Assembly: GCA_902806575.1 (NCBI GenBank)
Contig: CADCXD010000001.1
Coordinates: 3,348,001 to 3,412,000 of the forward strand
Direction: 5' to 3'
Length of the DNA stretch: 64,000 bases
Source: Jackrogersella multiformis
Taxonomy: Eukaryota; Ascomycota; Sordariomycetes; Xylariales; Hypoxylaceae
The notes beneath the pieces were generated by a model, which saw only the letters and a program-made list of their open reading frames with translations, was not told the origin of the DNA and searched no databases. Below, piece by piece: positions 1 through 10,740 of the stretch. Each line of letters begins with the position of its first letter. Position 1 is the stretch's first letter. The position numbers were made by a program, and so were the translations under genes.

Positions 1-47
1 GCGTTTGTTGGCTAATCTCCTAGAATTGAGAGTGCGGTATGACTTAC

Positions 48-250
48 TGGTTAAGGTCGAGTTGGTAGGTTTGTAAAGGGATACACCCTTTTATGCCTGG
101 CCCGCATAATGTGTTGTTGGCGCTGAAATCCCAATTCAGGAGCACGGTGGCATTTCCGGCTTCCCCTGAATAGTATGACTCTAGGTAGGGAGAGACAGTT
201 CCATAGATTCCCCACGGGAGGAAAAAGAGTGCTGCAGCAAGGACGCGCAT
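48..250 (-). CDS. First exon of a putative secreted protein; gene continues past the left edge
   Basis: The ATG at 250 opens a hydrophobic N-terminus (AALFFLPWGIYGTVSP) that looks like a signal peptide. A polar stretch follows with two possible N-glycosylation sites (NAT, NNT) and two cysteines. The frame stops at 44-46, but a strong splice donor (GTAAGT, read at 47-42) lies just before that stop. I therefore read this as exon 1 of a gene whose remaining exons are outside the window. About 68 codons are visible. I recognise no family. A complete short secreted protein ending at 44 is the alternative and seems less likely. Confidence 0.5.
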
Positions 251-1283
251 GGTGAATTGGTAAATGTAAAGTGTCTTAATGTCTTGATGTAAAAGTGTCA
301 GTGAATCTGTGGTTGATTTACCTTACAGCATGGTTACTAACTTTGGATATATATATCCAAGGTCTCCGGCCGAAAGATTCAACATAAATCGAAATCGTAA
401 CGGAGAGTATCCCTTACATGCAGCATAAATATTAAGGGACGTCACATACTAATCTACTACGCAGCCATCTTCCCTCTTATTTACTATCTACCTGTTTATG
501 GAACACTATCAATAAAGTATCAACATAGTCTCTGAAAATGAGAATGTTTTACGGAAAGCCTAGGCTTGGGTAGAGTCTAACTGGGGTGATTAACTCCTAA
601 CAGCTCCCGCCTTAAACTACAACTTGTGATGCCATGTTTGCGAGTTGGTACCCTCACAGGATAATCTAAGAGAAGCTTTCTACCTAGGTAGGTATCTTTT
701 GGGAATCCTTTATTGTCTACCTAGGTAGGCCGTACAATGCCATTGGGGGTGATGGGAAAAGAAAGGGGTTAAACAAACTCAGAACCTGATCCTGGTTTAT
801 ATTGTAGCCTGGTCAATCAGCCCGATATTCTATTTTTCTAGACTCGATGCCGTAAGTAGACGCGTCCGGTTGGGTTTCCTCTAGCATCCAGCGCTCTTTT
901 TAATCTTTCTCAAGCTTGGATGTTACGTATATCTGCCAACCCATCTCACATCTAATCAGATAGTACCATGGCGATATTGTCATTTAGATACCTATACGGC
1001 CATGATGATGTATCCAACTATGTATTTTGATACGTCTTCTTCATTTATAGAGATGGTGATGATAAGACTGAAACATTCTCACTAGCATTTTCAATGATAG
1101 CAGCCTGATCATCCGTAGTACAATTAAACTGCGTGTGGCAGGTATATGGCTTTTGGGCCATTGTTCTCCTATAGACTGTGTCGTCGTTTAAAAACTGTCC
1201 TGAATCAATGAGTCTCCTAGTTGTTAGTGTACCATTGCCGAGTAATGGCACTGGCAAAATGGCAGACGCCTTTATAGATTATC
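251..1283. other. Intergenic spacer
   Basis: No supportable gene. It carries CCTAGG motifs near 559, 673 and 720, and a TATA-like ATATATAT stretch at about 348-357, upstream of the minus-strand secreted-protein gene that starts at 250. Confidence 0.5.
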
Positions 1284-1735
1284 TTAACAGGGCTCGGCAA
1301 TATCATACCGCTTGAGGAAGTTAACACGCTCTTGACGGTCTGTGAGAGCTCGGTATCCAGAACTATGTGGAGAGTCGCGATGCAGTGTGTAGACGTGGGT
1401 GGCGTCGCGAACAGCGTAGGCCATATGCTGCGTCTGACGCCATCCACAGACGTATTTTGCCTTCTTATTCTTCTGGATCCAGGTCTCCGTCTCGGGAGAG
1501 AGGCTCCGAACATGACGGCGGCTGTTGTCATCGCCCTGGTTTTTATCAGTCTACTTATCTTCCACGATAGGGTCCTCGACGCCAGTTCTGCTGTGTGTAG
1601 CGGCGTCTGATCCCTGCGGAATTTCGGCGAAGGCGTATCTGTTGTGTCCTGCGCTATACTGTACAGCGTGTTGGCCTTGCTACTGAAGTAGTTGTCGACT
1701 TGTTCCTCCAACCTACAGTTGCGACAGTTAGCCAT
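1284..1735 (-). pseudogene. Doubtful or decayed coding locus with two competing frames
   Basis: An open frame starts at the ATG at 1735 and runs to 1217, but its 3' two thirds has the Arg/Thr/Ser-rich composition of a shadow frame. A second minus-strand frame ending at the TAA at 1284 reads like real protein (for example WIQKNKKAKYVCGWRQ, YRALTDRQERVNFLKRYD). That frame is interrupted by one TAG around 1555. A 45-nt phase-0 intron with a CTGAT branch site and a CCAG acceptor could remove the stop, though its donor GTCGAG is poor. I could not join the natural-looking start at 1735 to this frame in phase. I recognise no family. It may be a hypothetical gene with unusual splicing or a recently broken one. 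Confidence 0.3.
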
Positions 1736-2509
1736 CCTTATTTTAAAAATGGCTATAAATCAATGGTATAGAGTTCTGAATAGTCCAAAGTAAAGCTCGT
1801 GACAAGTGGAGCAAAGAATGAGGTCAATCTGTTGAAAGGCAATAAAGTGAAGGATATATGTACCTGCCTAAGGTATGTAAGCGGAAGAGCCTGTACACTG
1901 CCGCTAAGACTGTCAAGATTGCCTCCTAGGAATAAGCAGCAAAAAGTTTTATGTGGAGGGACAGTTGGCCGTATTTAGACAGGTTTGCAAGAGTTGGAAT
2001 TCTACGTAGTACTAGTATCCGCAACTCTCGCTGAAGAACTGCAAGTACGTTAGATAGAATCAAGGTAAAACAGAACAGTGAGGTAATTAACCCATTGATC
2101 TAAGCAGATTTCATGTTCTTACATTTGCTCGTATTAGGTACTTGATAGTCGCCCAACTGCCACCTGTTGGGATCTATCGCGATGATCACGAACGAATAGC
2201 GTCTATGAGACTGGCAGGCTAGCATTGAGAGAATTCACCGAACATAGTATATACCATGTATTCCAAGTATATTTGATTTTGCAAGACTCAACTTTTGATC
2301 ATTTTAACACATCGTCCAGCACTGACAAATGCTCAGCTTGATTGATAAGTTTGATAGATAGCAGACCTTGAATTTTCTATCTCATATAAATCGTAGGATT
2401 CTCTATCTCGTACGTATGTCGACGAAATTCCCAGCGCTCAAGAATGTAACCATAACTCATCTCATTTCTCGTAATTCCTATGGCAAATTTGTCGTACAGT
2501 AGGGCAGGT
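1736..2509. other. Intergenic spacer
   Basis: AT-rich and without coding signal. One CCTAGG lies near 1925. The 3' ends and starts of the flanking minus-strand genes border it. Confidence 0.5.
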
Positions 2510-3094
2510 TCAAGCATCGCCCTGAGCAACCAGCCTTCCTACGACCATGTACTTGCTCATGAACCTTTCCTCCCAACCCTTTAAGCTCTCATACTCCTCG
2601 GGGCCGAGGCCATCCAGATTGTCCAACGGCCCGTCGAGGTCTTTAGTCAACATATCCTCCGCGAAACTGTGGAATGCGAGTCCGCGGGAGGCATCACGGC
2701 CGGCGAAGTTTTCGTAGGGACCACCAGGTCCGTAGAAGTTGCGGCCACTCGTGACGTCGAATATGCGGCCGCGCACTGCGAGGAACACCGGCATCCCGTT
2801 CTCTCCGTTGTATGGCAGCAGCGTGCGCGGGGTGAAGGTCCGGAAGACGACGGCTGGTGGTTCGCGCGGTAGTGTCGCCGGAGGCGAGGGCTTGTAAAGC
2901 AAGTAGGTAGTATAGAGCGTAATGAGGGCGAGTATGATGTTGAGCGGCGTGACGAGCCCGATGCTGGAGGTAGCTTTCTGTTAGCCGGACATGCCGGAGC
3001 TATGCTAATAGGTAGGATTAGTAGGGAAAACGCACTACGCATCCAAAGGGTCCTTCGCGGCCTCTTGGGCTACGCGATTATTGACGTAGTCCAT
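2510..3094 (-). CDS. Dap1/MAPR-like cytochrome b5-type haem-binding protein
   Basis: Two exons, 3094-3039 and 2963-2510, separated by a 75-nt intron with a GTAGTG donor, GGCTAACAG branch site and CTCCAG acceptor. They give about 169 residues. Residues about 20-43 form one membrane-spanning segment after a short polar N-terminus. A cytochrome b5-like haem/steroid-binding domain follows, with typical motifs: PVFLAVRGRIFDVT, a glycine-rich FYGPGGPYENFAGRDASRG turn, and the tail WEERFMSKYMVVGRL. In this family (yeast Dap1, animal PGRMC1) the protein sits in the ER membrane and supports sterol-synthesis P450s. The family assignment rests on motifs and architecture; the link to sterol P450s is family knowledge. 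The start follows from the in-phase exon 1 beginning MDYVNNR. Confidence 0.88.
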
Positions 3095-4535
3095 TCTGGT
3101 TTAAATTCAACGGTAATTTTTGCAAAAACTGGTAGTTAGGAAGGCAATGTTTTGTGCAATGTTGGCAAAGGTAAGACGGGATTTTCGAAAGAGCTGACAA
3201 GAGTAATAGGATGAAGGCTTGATGTAGGACGGGGCTTAGATGGATGACAAGCATAGGTAGTACCTACCTCAGGCGGCCGGAGGCGGGGTGGGTATACTCC
3301 GTAAGTCCCGCTAGTGGCCCGAGCTTCAAATCCTATTATTGACATTACTAATATTTACTACGGATTGTAGCGAATAGGATTTTGATGAAGCCTGCCTTCA
3401 AAGGATTCATCAACCCAATATGCAATTGCTAGGTAATCGCGGCAGTTGAGTTGACATACATTCTCTACGATTTAATAAGCACCAGAAACAATGCAAAACT
3501 GCCCCTGGTGAGTAAAACACTTGCCTGACTACCTAGGTAGATGTATCCTTGATACCTTGGTGATTTCCTAGGTATTTAAACAAGAATATGCCCTCGCGCT
3601 TTTTGTATGAAATATGATTTATAAGAGATAAGAGGACGATACCTAGTTAAGATGATACCTACTCAAGTAAGAGTGAATCAGCCTTACGGTGCTTTAGAGT
3701 TTACTTAAGTAACCTTCCTCTATTAAAGGAACTGTAGATACGTACTGTCCTAATTGGCCTTTGTGTTCCAGATACCCCATAAGGTTGCATCGCACTTTGA
3801 ATTAATAGTTAGGTACCATCCGGACATTCAATCCGCTAGTTTAATAGCGATGTCTTTCGCTTCAAGTACATATCTACATAGATACCTAGGTAGGTACACT
3901 ACAATATACACTACATATCTCCAAGTAAGGGGAACTTGAACTTAAGAACTTCCTCCTGACAACTTTCACGACAAAGCCCAAAATCTTCAGACGCCCCCCG
4001 ACCGCTATGGGCATATCTTATCTGTCAGTGCTCACCGACAATTGGATTCTCGTGTCAAAGTTCTCTTTGCCAAGGGCCATGGTTCATTAAAATGAATGAT
4101 TCTCCTATTTTATTTCCCTTCTCCACCACCTTTTGTGTTGCATCCCGTCCTGTTTGCAACTTTGCTGCGGCTCAGCCTCACTGCCGTGCCTCAGAGGCTT
4201 ATCCCCGACTGTATAGGTGTACCTACTAGACCTACCACTGCCTAGACAGCCTGGCGATCAACTAGAACGAAACATCCTAGGCTCCAACAAAACCGTCCAC
4301 TCCTTTGCGGGCTTTGTAAAGCCTGTATGTATGCATCTTACCGTCTAATACCAAAAGACTGGGGGTTTTCTTCTTTTCTTCTCTCCCGTGCCTCGCATTT
4401 TCTGATCATTCCGCCTAGTCCAATCGCTACACGTTCTGCCTATCGATATCGTTCTCTCGTCGCTTTCATCGAAATTGGCATTAAAGATACTTGCAGACCA
4501 TGATCTGAGAAAGGCACGAGGACACCGACCCTACC
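3095..4535. other. Intergenic region, divergent promoters of the MAPR and GT15 genes
   Basis: No gene is supported; the short minus-strand frame at 3136-3345 has proline-rich shadow composition. CCTAGG motifs occur near 3532, 3566, 3884 and 4274. The last 200 bases are pyrimidine-rich, like a fungal promoter or 5' leader for the mannosyltransferase gene. Confidence 0.45.
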
Positions 4536-5942
4536 ATGTTACGACGGATCATCCGTCCTGCACGACGCCTGCCAGTGTGGCTTTTACTCTCCGTCGCTGC
4601 GCCCTTCGTTTTCGAAGTCATCCTACATCTATGGCGGTATAACGTGCCGCGGCCGGCGAGCGAGCTCGACACGCCCTTTTTCACTTCTTGCCAAGAGCCG
4701 GATATTAGCGCAAAGCGAGAAAATGCCATTTTCGTCATGCTTGCGCGGAATCATGAACTAGAAAAGGCCAATAAGACAATTACCTCGATCGAGAGGCAGT
4801 TCAACAGATGGTTTAACTATCCTATATTGTTCCTCAACGACAACCAGTGGGATCCTAGGTTCATAGAAGTTTTGAATAGGACGTCCCGGGGATTGGCGAC
4901 TTTCGAGGTTATAGCACCGGAACAATGGACGTTTCCCGAGGGAGTAGATGTGAATGCGGCAAAACAGAACATCAAAGAGCAGGGCGAACGGGGGATTCCA
5001 CATGCCGGGGAAGAAGGATACCACCACATGTGTCGATTTTATTCGGGGTAAGTTAGTGCTATGTCGAAGGTACATAGTCGCGGACCTAGTGGTGCAGGAG
5101 GGATGAACAGATTGGACTAACATACCCAACAGCAAGTTCTACCAGCTCGACGTGCTGAAGAAGTACAAATGGTACTGGCGGCTGGAGCCCGACGTCGATT
5201 TCAACTGCGCGATCACGTACGACCCATTTGTTCAAATGGCACGGCATAAGAAAGTCTACGGGTACACCATTGCGTTATGGGAAGTTGGAAAATCATGTCC
5301 GGGCCTGTTCCGCTCAGTCGCCGACTGGAAAGAGATGATGGGAATCCCTACAAACAACCTCTGGAAGGCTATGGTATCGGCTTCGTGGGTACCGTTCCCA
5401 TTCCGGCGATTCATGAGCTGGCTTCCGAATCGCGACGCGTACGGTGACGAGTGGAGCCTGTGCCATTACTGGAGCAATTTCGAGATTGCCGACCTGGACT
5501 TTTTCCGAACGAGGGCATATCAAGATCTCTTCGAGTATTTGGATAAAAAGGGGGGCTTCTACTTTGAAAGGGTAAGTGGTTACAACCCATTCGAGAAATC
5601 CATGCCACATACAGGTCCGGTCTAACATATATACAGTGGGGTGACGCGGCGGTACATTCGCTCGCGGTCGCAATGCTCGTGGACCCTCGCAAGGTACATC
5701 ATTTCGAGGACTTCGGATATCGGCACGACCACCTATATCAATGTCCCCCCAACGCGCCGGGCGGCCAGCTACCGGAGTCTCACTTGCTAGGAAGCGGGAC
5801 GTGGTCGCCAGAGATGGATAACGGAATCGGGTGCCGCTGCGAATGCGACGGACGGGTACCGAGCAACTTCGGCGGTTACTGCTTGAACAAGTTAAAGCAG
5901 CCTACCACTATAAAACGGCCTTGGTTCACGTGGTTACTATAG
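4536..5942 (+). CDS. GT15-family alpha-1,2-mannosyltransferase (KRE2/MNT1/KTR type)
   Basis: Three exons, 4536-5047, 5133-5571 and 5637-5942, give 418 residues. Both introns have GTAAGT donors; the acceptors are CCAACAG and ATACAG. The N-terminus is a type II Golgi anchor: basic residues 1-11, then a hydrophobic segment at about 13-32. The catalytic region shows the GT15 hallmarks: NAIFVMLARN near 65, KYKWYWRLEPDVDF, YGYTIALWE, HYWSNFEIADLDFF containing the glutamate of the NFEI motif, and GGFYFERWGDAAVHS across the exon 2/3 junction. The family transfers mannose from GDP-mannose to N- and O-linked glycans in the Golgi, feeding cell-wall mannoprotein synthesis. Which KTR subfamily it belongs to I cannot say. 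CCTAGG occurs once inside exon 1, near 4853. Confidence 0.92.
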
Positions 5943-6765
5943 CGTAGGGTAACGTGGCAGCCCTCGAAGGTTGCCGCAGTTGGCATTTTACTTGTCTATA
6001 TCTATTGTTATTACTTCCTCACCCGTGTCTGCTGGGGGGCTAGTCGTATTGGACGTATAAATAGGAAGAGCATAGCCTTGGTGCTCGCGGTGCTTCTGGC
6101 GTTCTTGTACTTATATAACACCATAGCATGGGAAAAAGGGATAGGAGGAACTGGATACCACGGATCGGCTGCTTCATAGATGTGGGGAATCTCGGACGGT
6201 TGCGCATGCGTATCTGATGGGTTTCGAACAATAGAGTCCTAGCTAAGCGTTCCTAGGAATAAGCGTGTTGATGCTCGAGGTTCTCGGCATAGGTGGCACG
6301 GCGCCGGAAATGAAATTAATATGCAATGTCCTTTCAACTTTGTGAATCAAGTATATACTTGGGTATATGTGTGTGTGTATGTGTATGTAATCACGGTGAG
6401 CATCTCGCCTACCTAGGTAGTGACTCATGATAATTGTAAGAGGGGACCTTTCATATTGGAGGTTTTGAATATTCAACAGGCAAAGTTGACTTCTAGTATT
6501 TAATGGTATATGTCTTCACGATTAGATGTTTTTATTTAGTTGCCATACCTATCCCAACGCTGCAGATGCGGGAGACGGTAGTCAACCCCGTATCGCCTTA
6601 GCCGTACCTATTCTAACAACGAACGCCTGCAATGCAACCACGACGCCGACACATAGACACCTATATATAGAACAGACGTGCACCAACCAGCTCTATTCCT
6701 GTCCCCCGTGACGTGAAGATATGCCTGTCATCTCTACATCTCCCTTGCTTTAACCGAGTCGAGCA
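5943..6765. other. Intergenic spacer between the GT15 gene and ERD1
   Basis: No gene supported. It contains two CCTAGG motifs (about 6251 and 6412) and a GT-rich microsatellite at about 6365-6387 (TATGTGTGTGTGTATGTGTA). It is the 3' flank of both neighbouring genes, which converge on it. Confidence 0.45.
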
Positions 6766-6799
6766 TCCCCTCCCCTCCCCTCCCCTCCCCTCCCCTCCC
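6766..6799. repeat. (CCCCT)n tandem repeat in the ERD1 3' flank
   Basis: Six to seven direct copies of CCCCT. On the minus strand, the sense strand of ERD1, this reads (GGGGA)n about 70-100 nt past the stop codon, so it is probably within the 3' UTR. Consecutive four-G runs meet the usual pattern for an intramolecular G-quadruplex. Confidence 0.85.
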
Positions 6800-6869
6800 T
6801 TTCCCCCTTTTCCAAACCCCAAAGGCGGGAATCCAAGCAAACAAAGCGCCCTCAACGGAGCCGCGACTC

Positions 6870-8200
6870 CTAGTCGGAGTCCTCGTACCTCGGGCCCTGG
6901 ATGTTGTGGTTGTGGTAGTCGGGGAGCAGGACGTCGTCGCCGCCGGGGGCGGGGGTGTTGCGGATCCACTCGGTCTCGACGCGGAAGAAGATCCAGACCC
7001 AGCGGCGCGCGACCTCGAGCAGCTCGATGGCGAAGATGGAGCCCTCCCAGTCGGCGACGCGGCCCAGGTGCGGGCTCAGCTTCAGGCTCCAGGTGCACCG
7101 CAGCAGCAGGTCGGCGGCGACGACGGCGTAGTACAGCGCGGGCGGCCCGACGTGCAGGCGGCGGCGCAGGCCGAAGGCCTTGAGGTCGGGCACCGCCCGC
7201 GCCCGCCCGTCGAACAGCGTCAGGTCCCAGTCCTTGGCCACGTCCCAGTAGAAGCTGTACAGCGAGTTGAGGGCGCAGGCCGCGACCCAGGCCCGGTAGT
7301 AGTGGGGCGGGGGCGGCTGGCCGCCGGTCGAGTTGCGCAGCAGCGCGCTGAAGGCGATCACGGGGAAGGCCGTCGCATACTTGGCCGCGTTGGCCAGGTG
7401 CTGGCCGCCCCAGCCCGTGGCGTCGGTGCGGCGGCCGCGGCGCACGCGCCCGTACTCGATGAGGCACTGGCGCAGGCGCACGAGGGAGGGCAGCGCCAGG
7501 ATGAGGGGGACGGCGAGGGTGCCGCCGCAGCTGCGGTCGGGGCGTGCGGTGGCGCCGCGGCCCTCGCGGCGGAAGAACATGCACAGCGCCACGTACAGGT
7601 CGGCCAGGACCTTGGCGTAGCTGGTCAGCACGTCGGCCAGCAGGATGTCGCCGAACTTGCCGTCCTTGGTCTCGGCGAGCCCACCGACGCTTATGCGCTT
7701 GAGGGTGGAGCGCAGGCGCGCGCGTCCCCCGTGGGAGAGCGACTTGAGGAACGGCGCGAAGACGAGGATGACGAGCAGCACGGCGAGGTACGCGAGCGGC
7801 AGCCAGTCCCAGGCGAGGACCAGGTCGGGGTCGCGGCGGGTGAAGACCCAGAAGACGAGCAGGGCGAAGGCGAAGATGGAGGAGAGGACGGTGGCGAGCC
7901 GGTACGTGGAGAGGTGGTGCGTCGGGTGGTGCGGCGAGGCCCGGCCTGGGTACCGGATCAGGGAGGGCACGTCGATTCCGATGAGGTAGAGGTAGTGAAG
8001 ATTGATGCCCCAAGCCCAAACGGCTGTTGTACATGTACGAAGAGGTGTAAGTCGACTCGGTTCATAACTGGTGAAGTTTATACGTGGTGATTAGAGCAGG
8101 ACGACGAACCTAAGACGATTATAAAAGCCACACGGTACGGCAAGGGGAAAGTCAAGCTGAAGGAGTCGAGCTCCGGCTCGACTGCTGGGTCACCGTCCAT
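6870..8200 (-). CDS. ERD1: ERD1-like EXS-domain membrane protein
   Basis: Two exons, 8200-8110 and 8023-6870, with an 86-nt intron (GTTCGT donor, ACAACAG acceptor) give 414 residues. The N-terminal exon supplies the first membrane segment, and the junction reads into GINLHYLYLIGIDVPSLIRYP, characteristic of this family. Further hydrophobic segments and a C-terminal EXS domain follow (LYSFYWDVAKDWDL, then ALYYAVVAADLLLRCTWSLK and WVWIFFRVETEWIRN). Yeast Erd1 acts in the Golgi in retention and recycling of ER lumenal and glycosylation proteins; EXS proteins include phosphate exporters. The gene has very high GC (many G/C third positions) compared with the AT-rich spacers, so long antisense frames overlap it. 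It is divergent from PEX10. Confidence 0.88.
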
Positions 8201-8854
8201 GGCCCGGAGAAATCTGAGTCCCTATATCTAGCATCGAGACCTGCTCCTGAATCCTTTTAGAATAGAGGAATACCGCGAAGGGCAGTTATCGGACGATGCC
8301 GAGTTGGAGTTGGAATTGTGGAATTTAGAGTTGCGATGTGTTTATTCTCAGATGTCGAATAATACAAAAGATAAAAGATAAAATAAAAATTATTTAGATA
8401 TCATGGATTCGGATATTCGTACATGCCAGATATCCATGGATCGATTTAATTGAAATTAGCGGGTTGGCGACGTCACCTTGGCAAGGCTAGGTCTAGGTAG
8501 GTACCACCTACCTGTCATAGACGAGGTACGTAGCGAAGTTACAGGTATGGAGGTACTGCGAACCCCTGCTGGTACACTACCTGGTAGCGTCTGAGCAGCT
8601 AAACCCCCTGGCCGTTAGTCCAGTGGAAGTCAATTATGGGTGATCCAATCGCCGAGGTTCAGCAACTGCAATGAGTGGAATGGATCCGGCATATGGAAGG
8701 CTTCACCTCCAAAACTTAAACTACTCTCTTGTGTTTCACAACTTCGGAACTCAATTAATAAAGTATTCAGATATTTGATCTAATTACTAACACATTCAAC
8801 TAACATGCTATTTCCACCTCAATCCTTCTAGTGACTAGCCAACCGAACCCAACA
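8201..8854. promoter_or_regulatory. Shared divergent promoter region of ERD1 and PEX10
   Basis: 654 bp lie between the two start codons. A CCAAT box sits at 8645-8649. A splice-like sequence (CAACTAACATG, then CCTTCTAG) ends at 8830, just before the PEX10 ATG, so PEX10 could have a spliced 5' UTR. Neighbouring repeats TAGGTAGGTACC and ACCTACCTG at about 8495-8515 can pair as an imperfect hairpin. Confidence 0.45.
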
Positions 8855-10096
8855 ATGGCGACCGAACCTGCATCTCCAGCTCCAGCACCCAGCAATCCCT
8901 CACCCTCGCCCTCCACCTCGGCACCCTCCGCATCAACAACCACCTCCCCCTCCCCGTACCCCTACGCCTTCGCCCCCGACATCATCCGCGCGCACCAGAA
9001 GGACACGTACTTCCAAGGCCTGCTCACGAACCAAGTCGCGGACCTGCATCGGCGGCTCCTGGGCGCGCGGTCGGCCCACGCCTGGGCCGCGGAGTCGCGC
9101 ACGCTCGCGGACCTGCTGTACCTGAGCCTGACCACGCTCCTGGGCAACCGCACGCTGGGCGAGGAGTACTGCGGGCTGGTGCAGGTCGAGGCCGGCACGG
9201 GGGCGCTGCCCGCGCTCTCCGGCCGCGCCGCCTACATCGCCGGCAGCATCCTCGCGCCCTACGCCGTCGGCCGCCTGCTCCCCAAGCTGCGGGCGCGCAT
9301 CCGCGGCCGCCTGCAGCGGAACCTCGGCCTCTCGGCGGCGGCGGCGCAGGACGACGAGAGCGCGCCCGCTCGGCTGTCGAAAGCCCGGCGGACCTGGAGC
9401 CACAAGATCCAATCGTACCTCCTATCCAACCTGTCCTCGATCACCTCGGAGGCGCCCGTGCACGCCGCCAGCCTCGCGCTCTTCTACTTCAGCGGGTCGT
9501 ACTACGAGCTCGCGAAGCGGCTCGTGGGCCTGCGCTACATCTTCACGCACAAGATCGGCGAGTCGTCCGACCGCGCCGGGTACGAGGTGCTGGGCGTGCT
9601 GCTGGTCGTGCAGATGGCCGTGCAGGGGTACCTGCACATTCAGTCGACCGTAGCCTCGCTTTCTTCCTCTCCCTCCTCTGGTCTCCCCTCCTCCGACCGC
9701 GCCCGGTCCAGCAGCGGCAGCAGCCCGCTCGCCGTATCCCTGGACACCAACGCGTACTCGTGGAACAACACCTTGCTGGCCTCTCCGGGCGGCGGCGGCG
9801 GCGGCGGCGGCCCGACAACGCGCATCGACGTGGCGGCGGTGACGCACACGCCGGGCAGCGGCGGGGGGGAGCCGCGGTACGACCTAGCTCAGCCGGCGAG
9901 CATGGGCTGGATCAAGGGCGCGCAGCAGCGCAAGTGCACGCTGTGCCTGGAGGAGCTCAAGGACCCGGCCGCCACGCAGTGCGGCCACGTCTTCTGCTGG
10001 ACCTGCATCGGCGACTGGGTCCGCGAGAAGCCCGAGTGCCCGCTGTGCCGCCGCGAGGCCATGTTCCAGCACATACTGCCGCTGCGCGCTGTTTAG
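8855..10096 (+). CDS. PEX10: Peroxin-10, RING E3 ligase of the peroxisomal import complex
   Basis: Single exon, 413 residues. I place the start at the ATG at 8855 (context AACAATGGC); the frame is open slightly further upstream but only to a GTG. A Ser/Pro/Ala-rich N-terminus of about 45 residues precedes the conserved Pex2/Pex12-type N-terminal region (APDIIRAHQKDTYF near 40-55, LGEEYC near 115). A C-terminal C3HC4 RING lies at residues about 361-398 with Cys361, Cys364, Cys376, His378, Cys381, Cys384, Cys395 and Cys398. Pex10 works with Pex2 and Pex12 in the peroxisome membrane to ubiquitinate the import receptor Pex5. A (GGC)n tract at 9789-9812 encodes a polyglycine linker before the RING. 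The linker is Ser/Gly-rich and probably variable in length. Confidence 0.93.
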   Translation: MATEPASPAPAPSNPSPSPSTSAPSASTTTSPSPYPYAFAPDIIRAHQKDTYFQGLLTNQVADLHRRLLGARSAHAWAAESRTLADLLYLSLTTLLGNRTLGEEYCGLVQVEAGTGALPALSGRAAYIAGSILAPYAVGRLLPKLRARIRGRLQRNLGLSAAAAQDDESAPARLSKARRTWSHKIQSYLLSNLSSITSEAPVHAASLALFYFSGSYYELAKRLVGLRYIFTHKIGESSDRAGYEVLGVLLVVQMAVQGYLHIQSTVASLSSSPSSGLPSSDRARSSSGSSPLAVSLDTNAYSWNNTLLASPGGGGGGGGPTTRIDVAAVTHTPGSGGGEPRYDLAQPASMGWIKGAQQRKCTLCLEELKDPAATQCGHVFCWTCIGDWVREKPECPLCRREAMFQHILPLRAV

Positions 10097-10740
10097 GTTT
10101 AGGATCGCTGTTCATTTGGCATGGTATAATGATACCTATACATATATGTGTAGAAGCTAGCACGGTGACGCTGGTGTAAGTACCTAGTGATGGGTTTGAT
10201 ACAAGATATTCAAAGGGACGTTATTATTATCGAATAGGGGGGGCAAGCAGGAGTACTATTACATATCACGAACAAAAGTAGCATAGCATAGCATCACGAT
10301 ATTGATAGAGAAGACATATAAGAACATCCATATATGGAAGACGACGGTATTGCTCTAAATGCATGCGATCGAGAACTCTCTAACAGCTGCTCCAGCCTCC
10401 TTATCCTCCACATTACCTGCGTGCCCTGAACACAACATCTGAAAACATTTGAAAGGGACATACAAGAATTGTACAGGTGGTAAACAAGCCGATTGATCTC
10501 CCCACTAAACTTTGCGTCTTTGGCGGCTTCCTCTATGATGAGGCTTCAAGACCAGCTCAGAAGCAAAATTGTTTTCATGCGGTGGACTGACAGATCCCAG
10601 GTTGTCCGTTCCATCCCCCTTCCCCTTCCCCTCCCCTCCAAACCCATTCAAGCATCCCACGCTCAGGTATCACATTAGTTCCCCAAAAAATCACCCGCAC
10701 TAGAACGCCGTTCCTCTCCTTTGAAGACCGATTGGTCCCA
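10097..10740. other. Convergent 3' flanks of PEX10 and the LYAR-like gene
   Basis: No gene supported. The region includes a run of G at about 10238-10244, short GCATA direct repeats at about 10280-10292 and a CCCCTT pyrimidine repeat at about 10615-10638. Confidence 0.45.

Noticed and set aside
1332..1610. Plus-strand frame of 92 codons
   Set aside because: Antisense to the better minus-strand reading; no start context or homology features.
6661..8090. Very long open frames on both strands over ERD1 (457 and 394 codons)
   Set aside because: They are shadows caused by the high-GC third positions of ERD1: compositions are Arg/Pro/Ala- or Gly/Val/Glu-repetitive and show no domain, while the ERD1 frame matches its family throughout.
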